Below, one piece after another: positions 28,419-37,650 of a stretch of DNA of 58,839 nt. Below the pieces are notes generated by a model. That model was not told the origin of the DNA and ran no database searches. It worked only from the letters and a program-made list of their open reading frames with translations. This stretch comes from an uncultured Clostridium sp. (GTDB lineage: Bacteria; Bacillota; Clostridia; TANB77; CAG-508): positions 1 to 58,839 of the forward strand of contig CAMJYG010000005.1 of NCBI GenBank assembly GCA_946409935.1, written 5' to 3'. The position numbers and the translations under genes were made by a program. Position 1 is the stretch's first letter. Each line of letters starts with the position of its first letter.

Positions 28419-28478
28419 AATTTATATTTCGTGTTGGCTTTCTATTCCAACGCGTTCCTCCTCTCAAAATTTTAAAAA

Positions 28479-29819
28479 TTATCCTATAAATTGTGTTAAA
28501 GCACTTATAGTCACTAAAACTAAAACAATTTTCATATGTAAATACCCATTTTTTATAGATATTTCTTCCTCTTTTACCTCTCTCTTTTTCTTAAATATCA
28601 TTAAACAACTGGTTAATAATAATGCAATTTCTATTAGAACCATAGCTGTTGATGGTAAAGTATTAAATACTATTTTTTTTATTACTATACTTGGTAAAAA
28701 AATTAAAACCAATCCTTTTGAAAAAGATAAAATTAAACTATCTTCTTCAGGAATTTCAAAATAATATTTTAATCTTACAAATGTATTTATTGCTAAATGC
28801 ATACTATATGCTAAAGCATATATCATGAAAAATTCGTTTTTTAATCCTGTTATTGCAACAATTCCACAAATTGCTATTCCTACTAATATATTTGTTTCTA
28901 TTATTCTGGCGTCATATAAATTATTTTTTTCATTTTCTCTTATTTTTGGAAATCTCATAGTGCTAAAAAATAATATTAGTGGGGGTACTGCTGCATAGAT
29001 TCCATATAAAGTTATTGTTAAATATCCAATTACTATTGTTTCAACAAGTGCTAATTTACTCCAAGATTTTACCCTATTTACAATACTTACTAATAAAAAG
29101 ATTCCAACTAAAATTAATAAATTTATCCTTAAACTTTCAATATTTAAATTAATATGTGTTGCTAAAAATGCATATGTAGTAAGTGGAATAAATAAATTAT
29201 CATTTCCTGTATGGCATATCATTTCTATTAATGATACATTAAATCCAATAATTGTAGCTATAATTAATGTTTCTTCTCTTCCTACTTCTGTACATAATAA
29301 TAAAGGCACAAGTGTAGCCATAAATGCTACCATAAAAAACATAAAACTACCTTCTATGCTTTTTGCATCTTCATTTAATTTTGCTACATTTTTCTTTCCA
29401 TATTTTTTTCCCACTAAAGCTGCTGCACTATCAGCAAATGTAAGTATTAGTATTGGTATGCTAAATAAAATTTTATCTGCTTTTGATAAGCAAAAAATTA
29501 AAAATACTGATATTACAAAGAAAATTTCACCCATCGATTCTCTATTTACACTATATAAAACGGTTCCTAAACTTTCCCTTAATTTCGTTCTTTTTAATAT
29601 TATTAATATTAAAATTGCAATAATTGCAAGTAAACCCACAGAGAAATTTGATTTGAAGATATATGGAAATGATAGCATTACTATTCCCATTGCCCCATGA
29701 AGCATTTTTCTTTTAGTTTCTGGTTCAAGATTTAGCTTCTTTTCTATCATCTTTATGGTACATAATGCAATACTTAATAAAACAATTATTAATAATATGC
29801 TTGTCCATTCTATAATCAT
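28479..29819 (-). CDS. Phytol/dolichol-kinase-like membrane protein
   Basis: A 446-residue protein with about twelve hydrophobic helices. The first half carries the CTP-dependent lipid-alcohol kinase pattern: RKMLHGAMGIVML and TFADSAAALVGKKYGKKN, followed by KSIEGSFMFF. The second half is also polytopic (YGIYAAVPPLILFF) and may be a separate module. Enzymes of this type phosphorylate prenols such as phytol or dolichol, or diacylglycerol. AAAGGAATG precedes ATG. It lies between the BtaA-like and GNAT genes in the same operon. Confidence 0.72.
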   Translation of the reverse strand: MIIEWTSILLIIVLLSIALCTIKMIEKKLNLEPETKRKMLHGAMGIVMLSFPYIFKSNFSVGLLAIIAILILIILKRTKLRESLGTVLYSVNRESMGEIFFVISVFLIFCLSKADKILFSIPILILTFADSAAALVGKKYGKKNVAKLNEDAKSIEGSFMFFMVAFMATLVPLLLCTEVGREETLIIATIIGFNVSLIEMICHTGNDNLFIPLTTYAFLATHINLNIESLRINLLILVGIFLLVSIVNRVKSWSKLALVETIVIGYLTITLYGIYAAVPPLILFFSTMRFPKIRENEKNNLYDARIIETNILVGIAICGIVAITGLKNEFFMIYALAYSMHLAINTFVRLKYYFEIPEEDSLILSFSKGLVLIFLPSIVIKKIVFNTLPSTAMVLIEIALLLTSCLMIFKKKREVKEEEISIKNGYLHMKIVLVLVTISALTQFIG

Positions 29820-29886
29820 TTAAAAATTCATTCCTTTCACTATTTATTGTGATTAGTTAGCTAGTTTGATTATAATCTTAAAACTA

Positions 29887-31002
29887 TTATTTAAACTGTT
29901 CTACTATAAAATCACTATAAAAGAAGGCTTTGTCTTTTTTAAACAACTCTTCTGATTCTTCTTTTTTATATTTTAACTCTTCAATAAACTTTGAAGCCCT
30001 TTTTTCTGAAAGCATATTCCAATAAGCAATTTTTGAACCATCTTTTAACTTTGTTAATAATTTTTCTATTATTTTACACATTTCTTCTTCACTCATATAT
30101 TCAAATATGTCACTAAAATTACATTTACTAATATAATCTACATCATCTCTTTCGATAAATGTCTCTATAGATTCAGGAAGAAGTATTATTTTATCTATAT
30201 TATTTTTTATTATTTCAAAATTATCCTTTCTATATGCTACTGGAAAAACTGTATCATATTTTCCAGTAACAATGTATTGTAAATATGGATTTTGAAATGT
30301 ATCTAATTCTGTTATGGCATATTTTGTTCTTTCTAAAATATGTTCTGCTACATTAACATTCACATATCTAAAAAATGCTTTATCTCTTCCTAATTTTCCC
30401 ATAATTGTTTTAGAAAAAAATAATCTAAATGCCATTTTCCATCTTAAATTGTTCCACTTTTTATCATAAAATACTTTTCTATCTTCTTTAGATTTTTCTT
30501 CTAATAATTGTTTCCTTGTATTTTTATTATGTATAATTGGTAATACCTTTTCTCTAAATATTCTAAAATAATTTTCAAACTTTCCACAATTTATTATCCC
30601 ATTGTTGATAATTTTTAAGTTTTCATCAAAATATTTTCTAGTTTTTTCAGAAAGATTATCTCTTATTTTTTTATATAATTCCATTCTATTTTCAGAATAA
30701 AATACTCCCATAAGTTCCATGCATTCTTTGTATTCTAAGTACTTATAACATGCTATTTTAAACTCTACACATGCTATTTGATTTGCATTTAAGTCTATTG
30801 CATATACTTTATTAGGATTTTTTATTAGCATGCTTATTGCGTTTTCTCCAGCTGAAGCAATAGATAATATATTATCATCTTCTTTTATATCTAATGCTTC
30901 AATTAATATATCTGCATCTTCCCATACCTGTGCATATCTTATTATATCGAATTTTGCATAATCTTCTACTTCACTTTTTACTATTTCTTTTGTATCACTC
31001 AT
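29887..31002 (-). CDS. BtaA-like DUF3419 SAM-dependent aminocarboxypropyltransferase
   Basis: A 371-residue protein with a SAM-binding segment (AQVWEDADILIEALDI, ILSIASAGENA, VYAIDLNANQ) typical of DUF3419/BtaA. BtaA moves the 3-amino-3-carboxypropyl group of SAM to diacylglycerol in betaine-lipid synthesis. The BtaB methyltransferase is absent here, so the product may be a homoserine-ether lipid or something else. It is the first gene of the six-gene operon. AGAAAGGAA precedes ATG, with a GTGCATTA box just before it. The family call is firm, the substrate inferred. Confidence 0.82.
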   Translation of the reverse strand: MSDTKEIVKSEVEDYAKFDIIRYAQVWEDADILIEALDIKEDDNILSIASAGENAISMLIKNPNKVYAIDLNANQIACVEFKIACYKYLEYKECMELMGVFYSENRMELYKKIRDNLSEKTRKYFDENLKIINNGIINCGKFENYFRIFREKVLPIIHNKNTRKQLLEEKSKEDRKVFYDKKWNNLRWKMAFRLFFSKTIMGKLGRDKAFFRYVNVNVAEHILERTKYAITELDTFQNPYLQYIVTGKYDTVFPVAYRKDNFEIIKNNIDKIILLPESIETFIERDDVDYISKCNFSDIFEYMSEEEMCKIIEKLLTKLKDGSKIAYWNMLSEKRASKFIEELKYKKEESEELFKKDKAFFYSDFIVEQFK

Positions 31003-31106
31003 TTTTAATATTGTTCCTTTCTAATGCACAAATCTGTCTGGATATCTTCCAACAAATTCTGGCATTTATCTACATTAAATTTATCATAAAATTTATTATT
31101 TGCCAA

Positions 31107-31136
31107 GAACAAATCGGAACGCCAATAAATTTGTAG
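31107..31136. repeat. Family C element fragment
   Basis: GAACAAATCGGAACGCC and the following bases match the left end of the longer family C elements at 35661 and 41467. Only this end is present. Confidence 0.65.
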
Positions 31137-31141
31137 AACCA

Positions 31142-31177
31142 AAAACACATTTAGTTTTAGGTTACTAAATGTGTTTT
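31142..31177 (-). terminator. Terminator after the DUF4190 gene
   Basis: AAAACACATTTAG pairs with CTAAATGTGTTTT, followed by a T-rich tract on the minus strand. It separates the DUF4190 gene from the lipid operon. Confidence 0.8.
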
Positions 31178-31185
31178 TATGTTTT

Positions 31186-31701
31186 TTAATCAAATAAGCT
31201 GTAATTATATTTTTTATTATAATTTGTATCTGTTGCATCAGATATCCCTTCCGCAATACCTGCAATAACTAAAACTACTAATATAATTCCTGTAATTAAC
31301 ATTCCAATTATCCCTGTCGTTAAACCTGCTATCGCCATTCCTTTATTTGGTGATTTCATACCAAATATACCAAATATAATAGCCAAAATTCCACATGGTA
31401 TTGATATGTACCATAAACACCATAATGCTAATGCTACTAATCCTAAAACTAATGATGCAACACAAAGACCTTTTTTATTATTTTCTTCATATTGAGCTGT
31501 TGTCGTTCCTCCTACATTATTATTTGATTGCTCTGCTGTAGAAGTTGTAGATGTAGTTGTACATGTTGTGGTTGTTGTTGATGTTTCTTGTTTATTTTCT
31601 GTTTTTTCCTCTTTTGCTAATTCTATTACAGGCTTTGTATTTTCACTTGTTGTTTCTTCTGACTTTTTTAATTCAATAACTTCTTTTTTTTCTTCTTCCA
31701 T
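31186..31701 (-). CDS. DUF4190-type membrane protein
   Basis: A 171-residue protein: an acidic, Thr-rich N-terminal half (residues 1-78, no fold) and a two-helix membrane region (about 80-150) with GLCVASLVLGLVAL, GIFGMKSPNKGMAIAGLTTGIIG, typical of DUF4190. No enzymatic motif. AAAGGAAAG precedes ATG. It has its own terminator. Function unknown. Confidence 0.75.
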   Translation of the reverse strand: MEEEKKEVIELKKSEETTSENTKPVIELAKEEKTENKQETSTTTTTCTTTSTTSTAEQSNNNVGGTTTAQYEENNKKGLCVASLVLGLVALALWCLWYISIPCGILAIIFGIFGMKSPNKGMAIAGLTTGIIGMLITGIILVVLVIAGIAEGISDATDTNYNKKYNYSLFD

Positions 31702-31780
31702 TTTTAATCACTTTCCTTTCTAATAAACTATCTCGATATTTTCTACCATTACTAATTATTATACTACATTTTTCTACTTT

Positions 31781-32152
31781 TTACAATACATTTCGCAGAA
31801 TTGTGTACATAACTAAAATTATGGCAAAAACTATTGAATACCAATATTTAGGATATATCCATGTTAGTATTTTTTTATTTCTATTTAAGTTTATTATATA
31901 TACTATGTTCGTAATAAATAAATATACTATTCCTATAAAAAACACCATATTTGAAAAAAATGCACTAGCAAAATCTCCTTTCATAATGTATGCTACACAT
32001 CTTGTTCCTCCACATGATGGACATAATAAGCCAGTATTTTTGTGTATCCAACATTCTGGAATTAATTTTATGTATTCGGAATTTATAAAAATATATAATA
32101 TTATTATAGATATTATTTCTATTGTGAGAATTATTAGACTTTTTTTGTTCAT
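31781..32152 (-). CDS. DUF2752 family small membrane protein
   Basis: A 123-residue protein with three transmembrane helices and the DUF2752 core LLCPSCGGTRCVAYIMKGD between the first two. The two-Cys CPSCGGTR motif is the family mark; function unknown, although such proteins are often near surface-protein genes. AGGAG precedes ATG. Upstream lies a solo copy of the switch inverted repeat. Confidence 0.82.
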   Translation of the reverse strand: MNKKSLIILTIEIISIIILYIFINSEYIKLIPECWIHKNTGLLCPSCGGTRCVAYIMKGDFASAFFSNMVFFIGIVYLFITNIVYIINLNRNKKILTWIYPKYWYSIVFAIILVMYTILRNVL

Positions 32153-32199
32153 TGTTTTCTCCTATTTTACTTTTATTTTTGTAAAAATTTATAAAAATA

Positions 32200-32265
32200 T
32201 TTATTGATATCTTATATATATAAACTTATCTTTAAATATATATCTTAAAGATAAAGTTTTTTATT
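32200..32265. repeat. Solo copy of the switch inverted repeat (relic half of an invertible promoter)
   Basis: TTATCTTTAA and TTAAAGATAA arms (32226-32254) with the same upstream TTATTGATATCTTATAT as switches 2 and 3, but no TTGACA and no partner repeat. It is followed by a T-rich tract like their terminator end. It lies directly downstream of AAA-nuclease copy 2, as switch 2 lies downstream of copy 3, suggesting a prepilin-like gene was lost here. Confidence 0.7.
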
Positions 32266-32314
32266 TGTTCTATATCTTAAGTTAAATATAATAAACTAAT
32301 TTGTATAATAAAAA

Positions 32315-34003
32315 TTAATCTTCTATTATTTCACAATGAATATCGTCTACAACTGCTACTATACTATATTTTTTTAAATTATCTACAGCATTTATTTCTT
32401 CATATTCACAATATCTATTAATTTGTTCTCTAGCTTCTTTTTGTTTTTCTTCTAATTTGTCTGCTTCATCTTTCTTTAAATATTTAAATTCTATCATTAT
32501 TGAATAATATCCTTTATCCTGTTGTCTTGGTATTAGTAATAAATCTGGATATTCTCTTTCATCTTCATATTCTGATTTTATCCAATATGCATTTTTTAAA
32601 TTCATTACTATAGAATAAAATAGCACTTTTACATATTTCTCATTAAATTTTTGGTAATCTCTATTTGATAAATTCTTTAAATATTCTTTTAATACTTCTA
32701 TTACTTTATCAATTTTTCCTTCAAAAGCCAATTCTTGTGCCATTATACTATAATTTATTCTATCTATTCTAAATTCTATATTCTTTTCTACACTTTCTAG
32801 AAAATACTCTGCATACAATTCTTTCATTGCTTTATTTGGAATTTTTAATTCTGGTGTTCCCAATACTTCATTTGATATTGTTAAATATCCTAAATAGAAT
32901 AACATTGATATTAATTCTTGGTCTCCAAATTCTATTTCTGGATTAAATTTATCTATTATAGGCATTACTATTCCTTTTCCTAAAATTGTTTGTTCAATTA
33001 TGTTCTTTGATTGCTCTCCTTGACATATTTGTAGCATTTTTGATAGTTTAGCATAATCACTTGCTATATTTACATCTATTAAACTTTCTGGAAGCCTACC
33101 TATTCCTATATAATCTGATAATAAATATAAGCACATATTAGCATTATACATATGTATTTTACTTCCGATTGAAAACTTATATCCATCATAGTTTTCTTGC
33201 ATTGTTGGTAATAGCTTATCTTGTTCCTCTTTTGAAATTTCTTGTTCATCCATTAGTTCTATAACTTCATCTTTTGTAAATCCTGCCATTTCGTTAAATC
33301 TTTGATCTCTTGTTATGTCTTTCGATATATTAAATCCAGATGTTAAGCTATCTAATGTTATTGGTGCTACTCCTGTTATAAATATTCTATTTACTACTGT
33401 TTCTGTTCCTTTTTTTAGAATTTCATACCATTTACGTACCTTTCCATTTTTTGATACTAAATTTTTAAATTGCTCTGTATGAAAACCTAATAATTCATTT
33501 GCGAAATGATCATATTCATCTATTATTACATATATTTTTTGTCCTGATTTTTGGTATTTAAATGCTTCAAATAAACTATTTAGCATACCTTCAGCAGACT
33601 GCTCCATATTTACATTAAAATCTAAATTATACGAATGCACAAAATCCTGAATAGACACTGAAACAGTATCTTTAAACCCTTCTAATGTTTCTTCTACACT
33701 ACTTGTATCAATCCCTGAAAAATTAAATTTCAATATGTGATAACTATTTTTTTGTTCTGTTGGATTTTTGCCTATATATGTATCTTTAAAAAGTTTATCA
33801 AATTTTTCTTTCTTTAATATGTCATAATAATTTTCAAGAACGCTTGTAAATAATGTTTTTCCGAATTTTCGTGGTCTCAAAAACATTATTCTTTTATCGT
33901 CTAAGCCTTCTAGTTTCTCTATATATTTAGTTTTATCTACATAATAATATCCTTCTTCTACTAACTCTTCATAATTACTTATTCCCTTTGGCAATCTTTT
34001 CAT
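32315..34003 (-). CDS. AAA-ATPase/PD-(D/E)XK nuclease family protein, copy 2
   Basis: About 562 residues from ATG 34003, chosen because the ATG four codons upstream abuts the AGAAAGGG ribosome-binding site. Same architecture as copy 1: LPKGISNYEELV, RPRKFGKTLFTS (Walker A-like), VIIDEYDHFANELL (Walker B), RIFITGVAPITLDSLTSGFN, and a C-terminal nuclease domain with YPDLLLIP and an intact MIEFKYLKK. Preceded by the family terminator hairpin and followed by the relic switch. Cellular role unknown. Confidence 0.88.
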   Translation of the reverse strand: MKRLPKGISNYEELVEEGYYYVDKTKYIEKLEGLDDKRIMFLRPRKFGKTLFTSVLENYYDILKKEKFDKLFKDTYIGKNPTEQKNSYHILKFNFSGIDTSSVEETLEGFKDTVSVSIQDFVHSYNLDFNVNMEQSAEGMLNSLFEAFKYQKSGQKIYVIIDEYDHFANELLGFHTEQFKNLVSKNGKVRKWYEILKKGTETVVNRIFITGVAPITLDSLTSGFNISKDITRDQRFNEMAGFTKDEVIELMDEQEISKEEQDKLLPTMQENYDGYKFSIGSKIHMYNANMCLYLLSDYIGIGRLPESLIDVNIASDYAKLSKMLQICQGEQSKNIIEQTILGKGIVMPIIDKFNPEIEFGDQELISMLFYLGYLTISNEVLGTPELKIPNKAMKELYAEYFLESVEKNIEFRIDRINYSIMAQELAFEGKIDKVIEVLKEYLKNLSNRDYQKFNEKYVKVLFYSIVMNLKNAYWIKSEYEDEREYPDLLLIPRQQDKGYYSIMIEFKYLKKDEADKLEEKQKEAREQINRYCEYEEINAVDNLKKYSIVAVVDDIHCEIIED

Positions 34004-34089
34004 TTTAAAACTCATCCCTTTCTTATTTTACTTTTAGGGCACACATTTCCTATGTCTATTTTTCTCTATACATTTTACATTAAAAAAAT

Positions 34090-34128
34090 AAAAACCACAA
34101 TAGATTTCTTTATTTCTATTGCGGTTTT
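34090..34128 (-). terminator. Terminator hairpin upstream of AAA-nuclease copy 2
   Basis: AAAACCACAATAGA pairs with TCTATTGCGGTTTT. It is homologous to the terminators before the other copies although no prepilin-like gene now precedes it. Confidence 0.75.
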
Positions 34129-34391
34129 GTTACCGGATAATGTTTTTCCTTAATAAAGTATTCAAAAGTTTGACAAATAAATATCTTTGGGGCAATTTAT
34201 TTTTTATTCACTTAACACTTCAAATTACTAATATTGAACAAGCTTATAAATCTTTGTTCAAGCAAAATATTAGCTACTTTTAGTATGCAAATGTTGTGAA
34301 TTGGAACAAGTTGTAAAAACTCTGAAAGAATTTTAAAAAATTTGGAACATTTTGGAATATAAAAATTGCTAAATTTTATGATTCAAATAAC

Positions 34392-34420
34392 TTGTAAAAA
34401 AGGTATTAATGTTATATGAT
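34392..34420 (+). promoter_or_regulatory. Candidate sigma-A promoter for the aminopeptidase
   Basis: TTGTAA (34392-34397), 17 bases, TATGAT (34415-34420). Confidence 0.55.
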
Positions 34421-34435
34421 GTCAATATGCAAAGA

Positions 34436-34486
34436 AGAATCAATTTAAAAAATGATTATAATTTTGTCTGAGTCAAAATTGATTCT
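34436..34486 (+). promoter_or_regulatory. Leader hairpin upstream of the aminopeptidase
   Basis: AGAATCAATTT pairs with AAATTGATTCT around a 29-base loop within the expected 5' UTR. There is no T-run, so it is not a terminator in this form; it may regulate or stabilise the mRNA. Confidence 0.4.
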
Positions 34487-34529
34487 GTTATATACTGATT
34501 CGTGCACATGGAAAGGAACGTGATTAACT

Positions 34530-35648
34530 TTGTTAAACTCTAAAAATAAAGAATTAGCCTCAATTTTACTTAATCATTCAGTAAAACTACAAAAAGGTGA
34601 AAAAATTTTAATAGAAATGATTGGAACAGATTGTGTTCCTTTAGCTAGTGAATTAATTAAACAAGCAAAAGACATTGGAGCAATTCCATTATTTAATATA
34701 ATTAATTATAAAATTCTTAAAGAAATATTGTTAAATTGTAATGAAGAACAAATTAATGCTTATGCAAAATATGATCTTATAAAAATGAAAGATGTTGATA
34801 GTTATATTGGTATTCGTTCTGCTAATCCTAAAGAATTAGAAGGCATATCAAAAGAAAGTATGGAAATATTTAATAGACTTTATCAAAATCCAATTCATTT
34901 TGAAGAAAGAGTAAAAAATACAAAATGGTGCATTTTAAGATATCCAAATGAATCTATGGCTAAAATGGCTAATATGTCTTTAGAAAAGTTTACTGAATTT
35001 TTTTATAATGTTTGTACTGCTAATTATTCAAGAATGGAAAAAGCAATGCAACCACTTAAAGAATTATTATCAAAAACAGATAAAATACATATTTTAGGTA
35101 ATGGAACAGATTTAACTTTTAGTGTAAAAGGTATAACTGCTGAAAAATATTATGGAACTTTTAATATACCTGATGGAGAAGTTGCATCTTGCCCTACGAA
35201 ATATAGTGCAAATGGATATATAACCTACAATACAGAAACAACTTATAACGGTATAACTTTTAAAAATATTTATTTTGAATTAAAAAATGGAAAAATTATA
35301 AAAGCAAAAGCCGGAGATAAAACTAAAGAATTAAATGAAATCTTAGATACTGATGAAGGTGCAAGATATATTGGAGAATTTGCGCTTGGATTAAACCCTT
35401 ATATAACGAATACAATTGGAGATACTTTATTTGATGAGAAAGTCGCAGGAAGTTTTCATTTTACACCTGGTACTTCATTAGATGAAAGTGATAATGGAAA
35501 TAGGTCTTCTATACATTGGGATATTGTATGTATTCAAACTCCTGAATTTGGTGGAGGGAATATTTATTTTGATGATGTTTTAGTTAGAAAAGAAGGAAAA
35601 TTCGTTTTAGATGAATTAAAAGACTTAAATCCAGAAAACTTAATGTAG
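34530..35648 (+). CDS. M29-family aminopeptidase
   Basis: A 372-residue protein of the thermophilic metalloaminopeptidase (M29) family, which removes N-terminal residues using two metal ions. Visible marks are FNIPDGEVASCP, GARYIGEFALG, and IHWDIVCIQTPEFGGGNIYFDD near the end. The start is TTG at 34530 behind AAAGGAACG; no better start is in frame. It has its own promoter and is one of only three intact plus-strand genes in the window. Confidence 0.92.
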   Translation: MLNSKNKELASILLNHSVKLQKGEKILIEMIGTDCVPLASELIKQAKDIGAIPLFNIINYKILKEILLNCNEEQINAYAKYDLIKMKDVDSYIGIRSANPKELEGISKESMEIFNRLYQNPIHFEERVKNTKWCILRYPNESMAKMANMSLEKFTEFFYNVCTANYSRMEKAMQPLKELLSKTDKIHILGNGTDLTFSVKGITAEKYYGTFNIPDGEVASCPTKYSANGYITYNTETTYNGITFKNIYFELKNGKIIKAKAGDKTKELNEILDTDEGARYIGEFALGLNPYITNTIGDTLFDEKVAGSFHFTPGTSLDESDNGNRSSIHWDIVCIQTPEFGGGNIYFDDVLVRKEGKFVLDELKDLNPENLM

Positions 35649-35660
35649 AAATTTTAATAA

Positions 35661-35850
35661 GAACAAATCGGAAAGCCAATAAACTTGATGTATATTGTTT
35701 TAAACTATAAATTTTAATAAGCAACATATTATAAATTGCAAAGCTTTCCGTAAATTTGTTCTTACGCAAACTTTTCGTTAGAAAATTTCTGTGCAACGCT
35801 TAGGTCGAAGCCCTTTTTATACAATAGGAAACTTCATGAAGTTTCTAAAC
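35661..35850. repeat. Family C element, copy 2
   Basis: Begins GAACAAATCGGAAAGCC; the first half folds back on GCTTTCCGTAAATTTGTTC, and a second hairpin (AGGAAACTTCATGAAGTTTCT) ends it. The same modules occur at 41467-41664. Noncoding. Confidence 0.8.
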
Positions 35851-35894
35851 TATCTACCCAATTCGAAGTGAAAATAAACCTATCTTATTTTGAA

Positions 35895-37409
35895 TTATGG
35901 ATATAATATTCCTTTTAATTTATATGGTTTCGACATAGTTCCAGCTCCATCTAGAATTTGGACTCCATAGTTAAGATTTATAACTACTCGAACTCCTCTT
36001 GTACCTTCACTACTTGTCGTTAAAACAGTACCTCTATCATTCATGAACTGCATTACATTCGTAATATTATTACCTAGCCAATATACTGTATTTTTCTTAT
36101 AAACTAATTCATTGTTAGTAACTCCATTAAAATCACTTGAAATTGGTGCTCTAGCACTACCAAATATATCAGAATTTCCTAACCTTGCCTCTAAATTATA
36201 GCTTGTTTCATCTCCATTTCCAAAACCAATACTCTGAAATCCAACCGTAGTTGCCGATGAAGCTTTTGTTATATTAATTTTTAAATTATTTAGATAACTT
36301 AAGGTTGTAGTTGAACTACCACCTGGGTAATAAAAAGTCATAGGGTGCCCTGATGATATCAATCTTATCGAGCAACTATCTCCACTACCAAATTTTCTTA
36401 AAATTCTCCATCCCGTTAAATTCTTTCCACTTTTATCAACATATGGTAAATTAATATCTACATAATCTCCTTCGTTAGCAATTGACAAATATTGTGGGCT
36501 TTTTACTGTTATGCTTGTTGTATTATTTGTTAACGTTTTTTTAGTATTTTGAACAATTATTGTTACTGTTCCATCAATATCTCCTCTTATTGTTGCTGTT
36601 TTTCCATCTTCTGATACTTCTGTTATTGTTGCTTTACTTGCATCTTCTTCTGCTATAGACCAATTTAATATCTCTGTGGCATCTTCTGGTATTATTTCAG
36701 AAACTTTTATTTGAGCTGTACTTCCTACATTTACTTCTGATGGATTTGTAGAGTCAAATGTTATTCCTGTTATAGATTTCTTTTCTTCCACTTTTACTGT
36801 ACAAACTGAGTTTTCTCCTCCTAAACTCGCTGTTATTTCTACATCTTCTGTTGTTACTGCTTCTGCTCTTATTATTACTTTTGTTGTATCTTCTAGTGAA
36901 GTAACGCTAACTTTTGTAGGATCACTTGATGACCAATTTACTGCTCCTGTAATTCCAACTAGTTCAACTTCCAATTGTTCTTCTCCCTTTACTCCATCTA
37001 CTATTTGCAATGTTGTTGAAGATTTATTTAAATTCACTCCAACTTTTTTACTTACTGTTCCATCGCTTTCAACCTTATATGCATGTCCTGTTGCAGTATA
37101 TGTTACTGTTAATGGAAAATTATTTGCATTGTCATGTGTTGCACCTTCTATATGTGCTAATATGTTACTTTTTAAATTACTTATACTTAAAGTTCCATCA
37201 TTTTCATAACTTCCAAGTACTTCTAATTGTATTCTCTCTTTTTCTTCTGCTCTTTCTGTTGAATCCTTTGAAACCTGTGCCTGTGATAATATTCCATTCT
37301 CACCTGTTAATGTTGCTATTGTTACTCCGGCAAGTATTAACAAGACAATGATTGTGAGTACCAATGCTATTAAAGTAATACCTTTTGTGCCTTTTAATTT
37401 CTTTTTCAT
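35895..37409 (-). CDS. Prepilin-like Ig-domain surface protein 2, switch-controlled
   Basis: About 504 residues from ATG 37409 (GGGGGAAAACAG upstream); in-frame ATGs further up fall inside the switch. The leader KKKLKGTKG and helix ITLIALVLTIIVLLILAG are followed by two bacterial Ig-like domains (about 105-320; KSITGITFDSTNPSEVNVG) and a C-terminal domain from about residue 320 (GDYVDINLPYVD, GVRVVINLNYGVQILDGAG) resembling DUF6273/C-type-lectin-like folds. The promoter region and N-terminal two thirds are almost identical to surface protein 3, but the last domain is unrelated in sequence. Likely surface-exposed and phase-variable. Confidence 0.78.
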   Translation of the reverse strand: MKKKLKGTKGITLIALVLTIIVLLILAGVTIATLTGENGILSQAQVSKDSTERAEEKERIQLEVLGSYENDGTLSISNLKSNILAHIEGATHDNANNFPLTVTYTATGHAYKVESDGTVSKKVGVNLNKSSTTLQIVDGVKGEEQLEVELVGITGAVNWSSSDPTKVSVTSLEDTTKVIIRAEAVTTEDVEITASLGGENSVCTVKVEEKKSITGITFDSTNPSEVNVGSTAQIKVSEIIPEDATEILNWSIAEEDASKATITEVSEDGKTATIRGDIDGTVTIIVQNTKKTLTNNTTSITVKSPQYLSIANEGDYVDINLPYVDKSGKNLTGWRILRKFGSGDSCSIRLISSGHPMTFYYPGGSSTTTLSYLNNLKINITKASSATTVGFQSIGFGNGDETSYNLEARLGNSDIFGSARAPISSDFNGVTNNELVYKKNTVYWLGNNITNVMQFMNDRGTVLTTSSEGTRGVRVVINLNYGVQILDGAGTMSKPYKLKGILYP

Positions 37410-37431
37410 CTGTTTTCCCCCTTCAATTCTC

Positions 37432-37635
37432 TCTTTAAGATATATACTTAAAGATAAAATCAAAATCAGGATATTTCCAAGGATAGCAACATTTATATCA
37501 ATTTTTTTATTTGATTTTTTTCGAATATCTTTTTAAAAATAGGTTTAAAGAAAAATCTTTAAACCTATTGACATTCTAAATATTTATTGATATCTTATAT
37601 CTATAAACTTTATCTTTAAGTATATATCTTAAAGA
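37432..37635. promoter_or_regulatory. Predicted invertible promoter switch 2 (OFF orientation)
   Basis: Perfect 27-bp inverted repeats (37432-37458 and 37609-37635) flank 150 bp. Plus-strand promoter TTGACA (37568-37573), 17 bases, TATCTT (37591-37596) points away from the minus-strand gene. A further hairpin (TAGGTTTAAAG...CTTTAAACCTA) lies beside it; read toward the gene it is followed by a T-rich tract, so it would stop read-through from the AAA-nuclease gene. Inversion would put the promoter in front of the gene. Confidence 0.72.
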
Positions 37636-37650
37636 TTAGTTCATTATTTT

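Larger units (their letters stand above)
34016..34529. other. 514-bp intergenic region
   Basis: Divergent spacer between AAA-nuclease copy 2 and the aminopeptidase. It holds the family terminator hairpin, a short hairpin (TTGAAC...GTTCAA near 34233-34261), the candidate aminopeptidase promoter and a leader hairpin. I see no ORF or repeat element in 34136-34380. Confidence 0.5.

Noticed and set aside
31005..31265. An 86-codon minus-strand frame
   Set aside because: It runs through a terminator hairpin and a repeat fragment, overlaps the end of the DUF4190 gene and has no convincing ribosome-binding site.
34380..34529. T-box or other riboswitch upstream of the aminopeptidase
   Set aside because: Only one simple hairpin is present; no T-box sequence, specifier loop or terminator/antiterminator pair.
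37609..37640. Switch repeats as ordinary terminators of the upstream genes only
   Set aside because: A terminator explains one copy, but not the perfect inverted partner near each start codon, the outward promoter in all three, or repeat conservation across divergent interiors. Not fully excluded.
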